NCBI GenBank assembly: GCA_025594325.1
Contig: JANHCV010000001.1
Location: 4,526,001-4,590,000 of the forward strand
From: Blastocladiella emersonii ATCC 22665
Lineage: Eukaryota > Blastocladiomycota > Blastocladiomycetes > Blastocladiales > Blastocladiaceae
Length of the DNA stretch: 64,000 nucleotides
Reading direction: 5' to 3'
A program made the translations under genes and the position numbers. The notes under the pieces were generated by a model. It was not told the DNA's origin. It saw only the letters and a list, made by a program, of their open reading frames with translations, and made no database searches. Shown one piece after another: positions 1-11,924 of the stretch. The number at the start of each line of letters is the position of its first letter. Position 1 is the first letter of the stretch.

Positions 1-3000
1 CCGCGGCGCTGGCGCCGGCGCCGGTATGGACGATCGTCATCACGTTTATCCAGTAGAATGAACTCATCAATCCAACTATCTAGGCCCACCGCTCCCGGCA
101 CAGCCCGTGATCAACGTGCTGGCCGAGGACGGCAGCAAAGCGACGCCGGCGTTCGACCGCTACGCCTCGACTGGATCGTCGGCTTCTCTGACCGCGGGGC
201 TCGCGACAACATCTCGTAAACCGCCCTCATCGTCAGCGCGCGCCAGCGGGCTTCGGTCGCACATGGACCTTTCGCCCGCGGGCAGCACCCGCGGCTCGGC
301 GGTGGGACTCGCGCGCTCCACGCGCGATCTCAACAAGTCGGTGCTCGCGGTCCACGGCGGTGGTAGAGGCGCCCGCGGCCAGCTGGCATCCACGTCGAAC
401 CTGCACCGGACGCCCTCGAGCCGGCTATCCACGCCACAGACGGGTGGCTCCCGCTCGCGCATGTCGCTCCGGTCTCCGTCGTCTGCGCGCGTCGACGTGA
501 GCCGGTCCGAGCTGCAGCAGTGGGGCAACTTCTACCGCGGCTTTCACGACGGCATGTCCAACATTGACCGTGTGCTCGCCAACCTGTCGTCCGCCAAGCA
601 CGTCCTCGGCAGCGCGTCACCCCTCATCGAGGTGCCGACGCCCGCCAGCAACAACACGGCCGCCCCTTCGCGCGAAAACCTTGCCTCGCGGTCGCCGAAC
701 CGGAGCACCATGGCGCCTTCGGCGGGCCCGAGCCGCACGAACGAGTCGTACCTCCGCCTCGATGCCGACGGGTCTCGCCATAGTCAAGGGGGGTCGACTT
801 CGCCGCTCGGCCACCACAGCACCTCGCTCGCCTCGGCCGCTCACGGCCAGGGCACCTCCCTCACCAACCTCGCCCTCTCGCCCGTCCGTCACACGCCGGT
901 CCCGACTGAGCCGTACACGCCGATGCACGCGCGCCCGACCACGCCCGCCGACCAGAACCAGTCTCCGCAGAACGGCTCGCCCGTCGCCGGTTCCATGGCT
1001 TCTGTCGTACGTCTCCTTTGCGACCCACTGCCGTGACCCTCGACTCACTCGCTCCATCTATACAGGGTCCCGAAACCAACACGTCGTACCGGCTCATGGG
1101 TCGCGACGAGGGCGGCGACCCGCACGGCTCCGAGATGTTCCTCGCCTCGCACCAGCCGTCATCTTCGTCTCCTGTGCGTCGGTCGCAGGCCAACATGGCG
1201 GCTCTGTTCGCGTCCGACATTTCGCCCGACCGGAACGCTACCCGCCGCTCGAATCTCGCCCTCAACTCGCGCTCCCCCGGCGCCGGCGACCGCACAGCGG
1301 CCACCGCTGCCCGACAGCCATCGCGCTCGCCGAGTCGCTCACCCGCTTCCCCGGGCATCAGCCGTCGCTCTCCCCGCCGGCCCTCGGCCGAACCGCCCGC
1401 GCCGCCGCCCCCGCCCGCCGTCGACCCGAACGAGGCGACCATCATGCGCCTGCAGAAGCGCATCGCCGAGAAGAACAACACCATCTCGAACCTTAGCTTC
1501 CGCGTGCGCCAGATGGAGCGCGAGATGCAGTGGGCGCGCGTACAGGGCCAGGCGAACGCGGCGGCCGCGGGCCACGACGCGCAGCACCGCACGCGGATCC
1601 GCGAGCTCGAGGGCCGGCTCGCGCGCGACGGCCGCGAGATGGCGGCCATGGCGCAGCAGCTCGACCTCGTCCGCACCGAAACCCGCCGTTTGATCGAGGA
1701 GCGCGGGGCGTACCTCGAGGCTGCGTCGGCGACGCCCGTCGTCGAGGTCGTCGCGCCTGCTCCCGTCGTGGTCCAAGCTCACTCCGCCCCCAAGTGGCAC
1801 CCGAACACCGCGGCAGCGGCAGCTGCCCTCGACGCCGTGGTCCAGTGCCAGACCCACGGCCTCGAGTCGCCCTACTTCCCGCAGTTCGCGCCGCTGCTCA
1901 CCCGACTCTCGGCGTTCTGCGCGTCGCTCGCCAAGCCGACCACCGCGGCCGTCGACCCGGTCCAGATGCTCGAGCGGCCCGCGCTCAGCCTCGTCGGCGA
2001 CGTGTGCGGCGCCATCCAGACGCACCTCGCGCATCTGCTCGCTGTTGACCAGATGCGCCTGCTCCCGACCATGGCGCAGATCCCGCCGTCGCCGTTCGAA
2101 GACCCCGTTCCCGAGCCGACCGCATCGCCGCCGCCGCGTCCGGCCATGAGCGACTCGGGCGTACAGTGCGACCTCATGCCAACTGATCCGGCGCCCACGC
2201 CGGCGGTCGACATCCCGTCCAAGGCACTCGAGGAGATGGAGGAGCGGATCACGGCCCTCGTCAAGCACCACCGCGCGCGGTCGCATCCGCAGGAGCCCGC
2301 GCCGCCCGCACCTAAGCCGACCTCGTCCTCGCTCCCCTTCGTCGACGTCGCGGAAACGGGCGAGCTCGACCACCTGATCGTGCGCCTGCTGTCGCTCAAA
2401 CGCGAGAACGAGCGACTCCGGCGCCGGCGCGGGTCGCGTAAGACGGCGTCCGCGGGCGACCTCGCCGTGGCCACGGTCGCCGAGCGCGAGGACACGGCCT
2501 CGGACACGCGCGCGGCCAAGTCGCGCTCGCCGCTGCCCGACGTCCCGCTGCCTGTCGAGCCGACCCAGCAGGCTGCTGCGCCCGCGCTCCCGCCCAAGTA
2601 CCTCGAGGAGGTCAACTCGCTGCGCGACGCCGTGGCGCAGCTCGAGCGCCGGCTCAACGCCGCGGACCGCGACGCACCCGCACCGCGGCCGCGCGCGCGC
2701 CAGCGCGACCTCGAGTCCGAGTACGACGACACGGAGCACGAGGCCGACGGCGGCGGCTGGGACGGCCGGCACCATATTGACATTCGCATGGGCGGCAACA
2801 ACGGCGGTGCTGGGCACGCGCAGGCCGCGCAGCAGAGTGCCGCGCTCGTGGGCACGCTCACGGCGCAGCTCGAGACGCTGGCCCGCACCAACCAGTCGCT
2901 CGTCGAGAAGATTGCCGGGCTCGAGGCGCAGGTCGCCAAAGCCGCGGCTGTCCCGCCGCCTCCACCTCCGCCGCCTGCCCCGGCCACCAAGGAGGAGCCG

Positions 3001-4500
3001 CCAACGCACGACGGGTACCACTACCGCCCGTCGTCGCCGACTGCCCGCGACATCGAGATCCAGCAGCTCCGTGACGCCGAGTCCGCGCGCGTCGTCGCCG
3101 CCATGCAGGACGCGCAGGCAACCATCGAGGCGCTGCAGGCGCACGTCGCGGTGCGCGACGCCGAGATCGCGCACCTACGCGGCCACGTCGAGTCTCTGAC
3201 GGCCACCGCCACCGCAGCTGCCGAGGCGACCCTCGCAGCGCAGGCCCTCGCCGTAGAGGACGCCGCCAGCGCGACGCGGTGGACGCCCGAGCTCGACGCC
3301 GTCGTGCAGCAGCTGTGCGAGGCACTGCAGGTGCAGCAGCAGCAGGCCGAGGAGCACCTCGAGCTCCTGCACCACCACGTGCGCAACGCGTCCGCCTCGC
3401 CGGCCGCGTACCGCGACGAGTCGGGCCCGGCGACGACGACCACGCAGTCCCTCGCGTCCGCGATCCACGCGCACGTCGAGCGGAGCGGCGAGCTCGAGCG
3501 CGCGCTGGACCGTGCTCGGGACCAGCTCGCCGCCCAGTCCAAGGAGCTCGACGAAACACGCGCCGCGCTGCAGAAGGCCGCGACCGACGTGCAGGACCTC
3601 CGCCACCGCGAGTCGCACGCGCTGGCCGAGGCGCGGTCGCAGGCCGCACTCGTGTCGGCGTACGAGACGCAGTGGGACCTGCTCAAGTCGCTGCTCGCAT
3701 CGAACGCGGCGCTCGACGTCGACGTGCCGAGCATCGACGAGCCAGCCGACCATGGCCGCGGCGGCGCGGGCTCGGCGCACCCGTTCCTGTCCATCTGCCG
3801 CCAGCTCGTCGCGCTGATGCGCACGCAGGCCGCCAGCGTCACTGCGGCGACCGAGCGGACCGCGCGCGCCGAGTACGTGGCACAGGAGGTCGAGGCCAAG
3901 CTCGCGGACACGCGCAACCAGGCCGAGCGGCTCGCCGAGCTCGTGAGCCGCGCCGAGCGCTCGCGGAACGACGCGGTGCGGAGCGCGCAGGAGCGGGTCC
4001 GTGCCGCCGAAGCCGCCCGCCGGATCGCCCAGGCCAAGCTCGCGCGCGTCATCAAGGGCGTGTACCTGTATGTGGCGAGCGCCGACCGCACGATTGTCGA
4101 CGCGGCCGACTCGAGCGACGACGAGGACGAGAGCGACGTGATCGAGCAGCCGCCGCTGCGACCCGCGGTCGTCGAGGGACGCAGAGCGCGGCTCCCCTCA
4201 CCGACCCTGCACACCGAACCTGACCAGAGCGGTCGCGGGAGCCTCGACGGCGCGCTCGGCCTCCTGGCGGGCGTCATGGACGGGCTGCAGGAGGTGGACG
4301 AGGACGCGCTCGGCAGCGCGTTTGTCACGGAGGTGCTCGACGACGGCGCCCTCGCGTCGGACTTGCTGACCGTCGATGACCATGTTCGGTCGACGGCGGC
4401 TGCACGGCCAAAGCTTGGATCGGCGCGCGACCAGTCGCGACCACCAACGAGCATGCGTAATCCGCGCGACTCGCGGCCAGGTGAGGGATGGGAAGTGTAG
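1..4500 (+). CDS. Large coiled-coil protein, 5' end outside window
   Basis: I do not recognise this protein. Exons 1-23, 84-1006 and 1066-4500 join in frame into about 1,459 residues, ending in TAG. The reading frame is closed by a stop at 59-61, so the 5' part must lie in a spliced exon; 24-83 reads as a 60-nt intron (GTATGG...CTAG) and 1007-1065 as a 59-nt intron (GTACGT...ACAG). The N-terminal third is Ser/Pro/Arg-rich and probably disordered, with one short helical patch containing WGNFYRGFHDGM. Several long heptad-like stretches follow (roughly 1440-1720, 2580-2700, 2830-2940, 3040-3300, 3460-3640, 3840-4060), separated by Pro-rich linkers. The acidic tail contains a DSSDDEDESD run. This architecture suits a structural scaffold such as a centrosome, basal-body or cytoskeletal protein, but that is inference only. 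Confidence 0.75.
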
Positions 4501-4630
4501 AAACTTTGAATAATACTTGATTGCAAACTGTCTCCCAACGTCTCCCACGGCCAAGGCCGCCGTGCGATACAAGGTGAAGCGCTGCCCTTTCTCTCTTGGA
4601 ATCCAGAGTCTATGTAACGAAAGCTGAAGA

Positions 4631-5874
4631 ATGAGCTTCAACGACTACCATAATCCATTCTCGAGTGTATGCAACCGCTCATCACGACCATAGCCATGCG
4701 CGCCACCGTGGCCATGGCCACCGTCATTGCCATCCCCAACTCACCTCCGTTGCGCGACTAGGCCGCCGGCGAGCGCGTGGTCAACTATGCCGTGAACAAC
4801 GGCGATCCGTGGGCGGCCGTCATGTCGCCGTCCGTGGACAAGCCCGCCGAGTCCGCGGCCGAGGCGGCGCTGCGCTACCGCGAGAAGGACCTTGAACGGC
4901 GCGAGGCGGCCCTGGCCGCCAAGGAGTCCGAGATCCGGGCCCGCGAGCAGAAGATCGAGGAGGTCACGTCGCGCCAGTTTAACTGGCCAAAGTTCAAGTA
5001 CGACATGGGCGAGCAGGTGATGAACGCGCGACTGACGATGGTCGCCGCATGTAGGCCGATCCTGTACCATTCCATTGAAAAGGAGATCCCGGCCAAGGGC
5101 CGCCCGGTGGTTCAACGGATGTACTACCTGTGGATGTTCTCGGTGTGGACCTACGTGATCAACTGGTACGCGTGCGCAATACCACGGCCGCGACTTGCGC
5201 TGCTGACTATGGCCACGACCGCGGCCACGCGTGTAGCATCGCCTGCCTCTCCGCCCTGATCACCAAGCACTCGGCAGGCGGGAGCATGTTCGTAATGTCG
5301 TTCTTGATCATGGTCATCGGGGTGCCGACCAGCTGGTCTTTCTGGTACAAGCAGCTGTACGACGGCGCGCGAGATGACAAGTCGATTCGATTCTTTCTTT
5401 TCTTCCTCAAGTACGCGACGGAGGGCCTTCGAGTCTCTCGATGTCGGTATACTGACGTTGCCCGTGTCGTAGCTTCGCGTTCCATCTCGGCGCGACCGTA
5501 ATCCTCGGCGTCGGCGTTCCCGGCTGGGGCGGGGCCGGCATCATCGTCACGATTGAGCAGTTCAGCCAGAACCTCGGGTCCGCCATCATCTGCATCATCG
5601 CGACGGTGAGCCTCGGGTTCCAGTTCTTCTTCGGGATCTGGGGGCTCAAGGATGTACGGCCCGCGCGAGTGGAACGATCCATGACCAGCCGCTCACCGCG
5701 CGACGCGTGTAGGTCACGTACTACTACCGGTCGATGGGCATGTCGATGGAAAAGGCCAAGCGCGAGGCCGTGCAGGAGGCCGCGACGTCGCAGGCCGGGC
5801 AGGCGCTCCTCAAGGAGTCGGCCAAGCAGGCGGTTGCGACCAAGGTCGGCCAGACTCCTGGTGCGCGCGCGTGA
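4631..5874 (+). CDS. SCAMP: Secretory carrier-associated membrane protein (SCAMP)
   Basis: A four-span membrane protein of post-Golgi and endosomal carriers. Exons 4631-4666, 4762-5171, 5237-5410, 5473-5653 and 5713-5874 give 320 residues; the four introns are 59-95 nt and all end in TAG. The start is chosen because the first exon reads MSFNDYHNPFSS and carries the NPF motif typical of SCAMP N-termini, which binds EH-domain endocytic proteins. A coiled-coil segment follows (LERREAALAAKESEIRAREQ). The SCAMP core then shows EIPAKGRP, MYYLWMF, four hydrophobic spans and the VPGWGGAG loop. The C-terminal tail is Ala/Gln/Lys-rich. Family assignment is strong. SCAMPs are, to my knowledge, absent from budding and fission yeast, which fits an early-diverging fungus. 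Confidence 0.9.
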
Positions 5875-5960
5875 GCTGAGTGTGGAAGCGAGGAAGTATG
5901 CGAGTGGGCGTGTTCGATAAAAATAAGCTGTATTGTGTTGGCAATACAAGCAGGGCACCG

Positions 5961-6420
5961 CTAGCGCTTGGGCTCCTCCTCCGCGGCAGCAGCCTCCTGC
6001 TGAGCGCGCAGCAACGCTTCGCGACGCTGCCGTAAGTCGAGTGTGAGTGCAATCCGAGCGGGGAGTCCTCGAGAGCAATCGTACCTGCCGGTTCCGCTTC
6101 GGAATAATGCGCATGACGCTAGCCTTCTCAAACTCGCTCATCTCGGCCCAGTTCTCGATGCGCGACATGGTGCCGTCGACGTTCACGACCATGGGGCCTA
6201 CACCGAGTTCGTCAGCGTCGGTCCACGCCACCACCGTGCGCTGCTCCATCGGCCGCATACCGAGATCCGTGAGCCGCGTCGCATCGCCGTTCACCTCGAC
6301 CGTCGGGCCCGACGCGCTGCCGGCCGTGTCCCGCCATGGGAGCGCGAGCTGCTCGCCACTCTCAGTGTTGTTGTTCGCCGGGGCATCGCTGCCGCTGTTG
6401 TTTCCGTGGGTCGACGACAT
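5961..6420 (-). CDS. Small conserved-looking protein of unknown function
   Basis: Two exons on the minus strand (6085-6420 and 5961-6026) flank a 58-nt intron with GTACGA donor and CAG acceptor, giving 133 residues. The first third is Asn/Ser/Glu-rich. The rest is compact, with NVDGTMSRIENWAEM followed by a basic helix (IIPKRNRQRREALLRAQQ) and a short acidic tail. The DGT-x-SRI-x-NW pattern followed by KRN resembles short proteins of unknown function that I recall from fungi and plants, but I cannot name the family. The start at MSSTHGNN is preferred to an upstream in-frame ATG at about 6500 because that extension looks non-conserved. The gene ends tail-to-tail with the SCAMP gene, with stop codons about 90 bases apart. 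Confidence 0.7.
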
Positions 6421-6721
6421 GTTGGCGGCGGGGATAACGCAAGAACGAAGGGTCTGTGGCACGTTGCGTAGAGTGAGGTTAAACCGCAGAAGATACATGG
6501 TTTGACGTGGGTAACAAGAGAGAAGAGAGCTCGAGGCAGGGCCCGCTTCGAGCCATCGCTGAGCTGAAGAACCCGAGCGAAGCGCGTCGATCGCCGCCAC
6601 GTGCGGAACTGTCTCGCGTCTCGCGACTTCGCCTCAGCACGTCGACATTCGAGCAGGCCCAAGCGTACGGAATGGAGAGGTAACGATATCTTACGCAAAC
6701 ACAAGTCAAGTCCAACACTCC

Positions 6722-8677
6722 TCACTCCGGCGGCCCGTGCACCTGGTCGCCGATGAGCTCGTACGCGATGCGGCGGCGGAACCCGGCCTGCTTGGCGTGG
6801 TTGAAGACCTTGGAGTTGACAACCGCGCCGATGAGCGCGAGCTGCGCGAACGCGATGGTGAACACGCCGCACGCACTGCCGTCGTCCTGCTTCGGGCACC
6901 CCTTGGCCATGCGGAACTCGAGCTCGGCGAGGTGCGGTGCGACCGCGGGCTCGCCGTCGTCGTCCTCGTCGTCCTCGGCCGGCGCAGCCGTCGCGGGGTA
7001 CTTGGCCGGGTCGTTGGCCTCGTCGATGAGCCACTGCTGGATGGCCTTGCTCGCGCGCACGAGGCGCTCCTTGCGCGGGAGCGAGTCGTACAGCGTGACG
7101 ACGGGGCCCGGGTACTCGATCGTGGCGAGGGTCCAGTGCCGGTTGTCGAAGTTGATCGGGATGACGATCAGGCGGTACTCGGCCGACGGGCGGGGCAGCC
7201 ACCGGTGCACCTTGGCGTACCCGTGCTTCTCAATGTTGCTGTAGAAGAAGGTGTTGAAGACCCACGCGGGCGACGGCGCGTTGGCCGGCAGCCGCCGCTG
7301 CACAATCTCGAGGAACGCGTTGATGATCTCGTCGTTGAGCCAGTCGTCGGTGACCAGCCGCAGGATCTCCTTGCGCTGGATCGCGTACTTGCTGGCCAGG
7401 TTCTGCACCGTCACGTCGGCCGGCACGCCGCGCTTGGTGCGGCGGAGGTACTCGGCCAGCTGCCGCTCCTGGTCGGCCGTCAGCTTGAACAGCGCCTTGG
7501 TCGGGGAGAACGTGTCGCGGACGGGACCCGTCGACAGGAACTGCTTGGCAAACGCCTTGGCCTTCTCGGCTTCCGGATCGGGCTCCTCGTCCGAGTCGGA
7601 CAGCAGCTCGATCACCTCGACCTCGGCGGCCTTGGGCTTCGGCTCCGGCTTGGGCGCGGGCTTCTCCTTCTTGGCCTTGCGCGATGTCGAAGCTGCGCGC
7701 TTGCCCTTGGCCGACTTGGCCTCGGGCGCGGGAGCGGCCGGCTCGGCGGCGCTGGACGCAGCCGCGGACGCGTCGACCTTCTCCTCCTCCTCCGCGGCTG
7801 GCTCCTTCTTGCCGCGCTTGCTCTTGGCGCGCGTCGCCGACTTGGACTTTTTGCGCCCCTTCTTGCCGTTGGTCTCGGGCGCAGCAGCATCGGGTTGCGC
7901 GTCGAGCTCGTCCGAGTCGAGGGCGAGACCCGCGAGCTCGCCGGCGACGTGCGCTGCGGCTGCTGGTGCTGCACCGGCAGTCGAGGTGGCGGTGGACGGA
8001 GCGCGGCCGGGCCCCGATGACGGCACCGCGGCGCGCGCGGGCTTCTGCGCGTCGGCCTTGGACTGCTTGCGCGCCTTCTTGCGTCCCCGCGATGTGGCGG
8101 CAGCCGGTGGAGCGGCGGGCGGGTGCGTCGCGAGGAGCGAGGACGTGAGCCACTCGTCAATGGGATCAGCTTCGAGAGACTCGTCCATGGTGCACTTGCT
8201 CGACGCCGCGGTGGCCGGTCGAAGGCTGATAGCTGCGACTATGCATCAAGAGAGTCCGTGAGATCGGGTCTCGAACGCGCGCAGCGGGAAGCGTACACAG
8301 GTCGGGGGCCGTCAGCAGGCTGCTGCTGGACTCGGACATGCTGCGCGACCGCTTGCGTTTTGGTTTCGCGGCCAGCTGCGGCGTGAATGGCGGAGATGGC
8401 AATGGCGAGGTAGCCGCTGACACAGGTGCTGGTGGGGCGGCGGTGCGCTTGCTGCCCCGCGACTTTTTGGACGGCGTGCGCGCCAGTACAGGCGGAGCAG
8501 CGGGTGCTGCTACGGACCCAACTCGTCAGTACGCGGATCCGTGCGACTGTTCGATGAAGGAGCCGTACGCGCGGAGATCGACGAGAGATTCGCAGCGGAA
8601 GCTTGCTCAGCGGCGATCTTTCCGAGGGCGGGCGCGGGGAGTTTCCGTTTCGCTTTGGACTTGCCCGCACGACCCAT
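6722..8677 (-). CDS. ULP1: Ulp1/SENP-type SUMO protease
   Basis: A cysteine protease (C48 family) that matures SUMO and removes it from targets. Exons 8569-8677, 8297-8509 and 6722-8238 join in frame to 612 residues; the introns are 59 and 58 nt. Without the two small 5' exons the protein would appear to start at MDESLEAD (8188), but the splice sites keep the frame open to MGRAGKSKAKRK. The N-terminal half is basic and disordered, with nuclear-localisation-like KPKRKRSRS and later Lys/Ala tracts. The catalytic domain begins near VTDDWLNDEIIN. Visible catalytic elements are His in NRHWTL (about residue 473), Asp in LYDSLPR, Gln in KQDDGS and Cys in SACGVF (about residue 561). An acidic insertion (AEDDEDDDGE) sits inside the catalytic domain before the Cys. 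Confidence is high for family, moderate for the first exon. Confidence 0.92.
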
Positions 8678-8840
8678 GGCAGTGGAGCAACAATAAGACA
8701 GGATCAAGGTGCAGCAACTTAGGTTGCAAGATTCATGAGTCTTCTCGTGTGCGAGGGAGGGAACAGCGCCAGGCTGAAGGTCGCGACTCCGGTCGCGGCT
8801 GTGGCACGCTCAGCCCGCATCACATGAAAATCACATTATA

Positions 8841-10408
8841 TCAAAACGCGGACGCCATGCTCATCTTGCGGCCGCCGCCGCGAGTGACGGATCCCGAGTA
8901 CCTCGACGACGACGGCTCGCCGTGGTCGAGGATACGCGGCAGCCCGCCCGCCCCGCCTCCTCCGCCACCGCCCCCACCGCCTCCTCCGGCGCCCGCGGAC
9001 GCGACGTCGTGGCGGTAGGTCACGTTTCCAGCGTTGCCTGTGCCGTTGCTGGGCCCGGCGGGGATGTCCTTGAACCGGAGCCGCATCTTCTCCTTCTCCT
9101 CGCGGATGAACTGCTCGGCCTTGGTTGCGATCTGTGCCATGTCGAGCACGCGCTCCTGGATCGCCGTCAGCTTCTCGCCGAAGCTCACCGAGTCGGACAG
9201 CGGCGTGGTGCCCTGGCGTGCACCGATCCGGTAGATGTTGTTGATGGCGAGCTTGGTCTCGGACAGGATGCGCATCTAGACACGCGACCAACGTGGTCAG
9301 TCCTCGTCCACGTCGTGCGCGGGCCGTCACGTACCCGCTCCTTCCCGGACGACAAGTTCTGCGCGACCTGCGCCTCGATGCGCGCCGATTCGGTCTTGGT
9401 GCGGTCGAGGCGTTTCTGCAGCGCGCCGAGCTGGCTGTTGTAGACGAGGATCCGGTCGTTCTTGAGCTTGAGCAGGTCGTTGAGCCGGTTCGTCTCGCAC
9501 TCGATCTCGTCGAGTCTCGTCTGCAGCGTCGCCTGCAAGTCGCGGTTCGTCTCGCTCAGCGTGTAGTGCCGCTGCAGAATGTCGTTGATGTGCGGCTCCT
9601 GCACGTCGAGGTAGTCAGCCGGGAGCGACGCGATGACCCAGTTGAGGTACACCTCGTGCGGCAAGTGCAGGGCTACACGAGAAAGGGCGTTGTGAGGTCA
9701 TGGCTGTCGGTGGCCACCGCGATGACGCGCACCGATGGACGACTTGATCCGCTCCGACTTGATCCCTTCCTGTCGGAGCTGCTCCTGCAGCGTGAACAGC
9801 TCTTGTTCCTACACGTACACGACGACGCGTGAGCGGCGACGCCCAGTCTGCACTCCAAACATGTCACTGTACCTTCTGCTCGCGCAGCTTCCGCTCCGTG
9901 AGCGCCTTGGCGAGGGCGCGCTGCCGCTTCGCGTCGTTCTCGCGCAGGAACTTTTCAAATTTTTGAACGCGCTCGCGCAGTAGGCGCTGCTTGGCTTTGA
10001 GTTCATCATGCTTCTCGTGGCACTCCTCCATGCGCTTCTTGAACTCGGTGCGCTTCTTCTCGAGTTGCAGCTGCACCTCCTTGAGCTCCTTGCGCCGGCG
10101 GATCAGCAGCGTGCTCTGCATGTCCTTGGCGACCTCGGACCGGCCGAGCTTGCGCGGCGGCGGGAGCGCCGGCTTGCCCATCGTATCGAGGCCCCCGCCG
10201 AGTTTAGCGGCCTCGAACCTGGTGCAGTCATGGTGATGAGGGCGAGGTCATCCGTGGTGGTGTGGAAGAGGTTGACCACGTACACGCGGCCGGCCTGCTG
10301 CGTGAGGAACACATTTCCGGGCTCAACGGGCGAGTCGCCGTCCTGAATCGTGATCGGCGGGACACCCTCGACCGTGAGCGTGGGCTGTTTCATGGACCTT
10401 GTTGCCAT
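8841..10408 (-). CDS. CFAP73: CFAP73/CCDC42-type cilia and flagella protein
   Basis: A coiled-coil axonemal protein of the CCDC42/CFAP73 family; in Chlamydomonas the homologue (MIA2) is part of the MIA complex that tunes inner dynein arms. Five exons (10284-10408, 9873-10218, 9733-9808, 9335-9672, 8841-9275) give 439 residues; introns are 59-65 nt. The diagnostic stretch is in exon 2: a basic coiled coil, then EECHEKHDELKAKQ and RVQKFEKFLRENDAKR. A second conserved block, HLPHEVYLNWVIASLPADYL, is followed by another coiled coil. The C-terminus has a poly-Gly tract that is longer than I expect for this family. Coiled coils resemble each other, so paralogy to CCDC42 versus CFAP73 is unresolved. 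Presence of this gene implies a motile flagellum. Confidence 0.85.
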
Positions 10409-10577
10409 TGCTTTCGCGCTTCATGTTCCACTGTCGGGTTACTGCGTAATGGGAGCAGCGAGGTGACCTTGGCCGCGGACGCGAGACGCGTCGCGCCCGC
10501 TGCGAGACATCACCTGATCACGAGCATTTCCATGCAAATGGTATAAATTTATCGACACACACAAAAATCACACGCGT

Positions 10578-11924
10578 CTAGGACCGGTAGTCGGCGTTGA
10601 TGTGAACATACTCGTCCGAGAAGTCGCACGTGTAGTACGTGGCCGACTCGGCGCCGTTGCCCATGTCGACGGAGATATCGATCTCGTCCTCGGCCAGGAT
10701 CTTGGCGGCCACGGCCTCGTCCATGGGGAGCAGCGGGACGCCGCGGTCAACGAGGCATAGCGACCCGCCGGCAGACGTGACGTGCAGCGACACGGTCTCA
10801 GGGCGCAACTTGGCACGGTCCGCGGCAGGCAGCGCCGTGTACCCGACGGCGCACAGGATGCGTCCCCAGTTGGCGTCCTGGCCAAAGATCGCCGTCTTGA
10901 CGAGGGCGGACGTGGCGATCGACGCGGCAATCGCCTTGGACGCGTCGTGCGAGTGGCTCTTGACCTCGATGCGCACAAACTTGGTCGCGCCCTCGCCGTC
11001 CCACACGAGGCGCGACGCGAGGTCGCGGCTGAACTCGCGCAGGTACCCCGAGAAGGCCCGGGCGTCGCCCGCCGACAGCGAGCGCGGCGCGTCGGCCTGG
11101 CCGTTGGCCATGAGGATGACCGTGTCGTTGGTCGACGTGTCGCCATCGACGGACACGGCGTTGAACGAGTCGCGGACCGCGAGGTCGAGCGCGCCCGCCG
11201 CGGCGCCGGGCGCGAGGTGCAGGTCCGTCAGCAGCATGCCGAGCATGGTGCCCTGGTTGCTGGGGAAGTGACACGCCATGTTCGGGTGGATCATACCGGC
11301 GCCCTTGCACACGCCGGCCAGGGTGAAGGCGGCGCCCGACTCGGGCAGCGTCAGCTTGCGCGACAGGTACTTTGGGAACGTGTCGGTGGTCATAATGGAC
11401 CGTGCGGCACGCACGACGTGGTCGCCCGAGTCGCCGAGCGACCCGACGGCCGCGTGGATCCCGGCCGTGATCTTGGGCAGGTTGGGGCGCTGGCCAATCA
11501 CGCCCGTCGACATGACGAGCGCGGACCCGGCCGGCGCGCCGAGCGCGGACGTCACCGTGTCGACCATGGCGCGCGCGTCCTGGTCGCCCAGCTCGCCCGT
11601 GCACGCGTTGGCGCACCCGGCGTTCACGACCACGGCGTGGAACCCCTGGTGCTTGTTCTGGTCGAGCAGCGACCGCGACAGCTTGACGGGGGCCGCCTGG
11701 AACAGGTTCTGCGTGAAGGTCGCGCCGGCCGTGCACGGCGCCTCCGAGTGCAGGACCGCGAGGTCGAGCGTCGGCGTGCCGTCCTTGGCGGGCTTCTTGA
11801 CGCCGCTGGCGACGCCCGAGATCCGGAACCCGCGCGGCAGGCTCACCGACGACGTCTTGGGGATCAGCGACGCGAGGCGCGCCGCGCGCGAGGCCGAGAT
11901 TTTGGTTGCTCCACCGCCGCCCAT
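10578..11924 (-). CDS. ARG7: Arginine biosynthesis bifunctional protein ArgJ
   Basis: Ornithine acetyltransferase / N-acetylglutamate synthase, the mitochondrial enzyme that recycles the acetyl group in arginine synthesis. It is a single exon of 448 residues. Family marks in order: VNAGCANACTG, STGVIGQ, IMTTDTFPK, LAGVCKGAGMIHPNMA, TDLHLAPG, SVDGDTSTNDT, KTAIFGQDANWGRILCAVGY and a C-terminus ending HINADYRS, all close to the usual length. The protein normally cuts itself between Ala and Thr in the NMATML motif. Here eight residues (CHFPSNQG, about 11250-11273) separate NMA from TML, so the cleavage junction is altered; no in-frame canonical intron removes exactly these 24 bases. The N-terminus is basic and Ser-rich, compatible with mitochondrial import, but the start is not certain. 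Confidence 0.93.
   Translation of the reverse strand: MGGGGATKISASRAARLASLIPKTSSVSLPRGFRISGVASGVKKPAKDGTPTLDLAVLHSEAPCTAGATFTQNLFQAAPVKLSRSLLDQNKHQGFHAVVVNAGCANACTGELGDQDARAMVDTVTSALGAPAGSALVMSTGVIGQRPNLPKITAGIHAAVGSLGDSGDHVVRAARSIMTTDTFPKYLSRKLTLPESGAAFTLAGVCKGAGMIHPNMACHFPSNQGTMLGMLLTDLHLAPGAAAGALDLAVRDSFNAVSVDGDTSTNDTVILMANGQADAPRSLSAGDARAFSGYLREFSRDLASRLVWDGEGATKFVRIEVKSHSHDASKAIAASIATSALVKTAIFGQDANWGRILCAVGYTALPAADRAKLRPETVSLHVTSAGGSLCLVDRGVPLLPMDEAVAAKILAEDEIDISVDMGNGAESATYYTCDFSDEYVHINADYRS

Noticed and set aside
8166..8423. Separate small minus-strand gene upstream of ULP1
   Set aside because: Splicing at 8239-8296 and 8510-8568 fuses these frames in phase to the Ulp1 start, so they are 5' exons of ULP1.
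11256..11272. 15-nt mini-intron (GTG...CAG) in ArgJ
   Set aside because: It would keep frame, but introns this short are not known from fungi and it leaves three extra residues at the cleavage site. Kept as an open question in the findings, not as an annotation.
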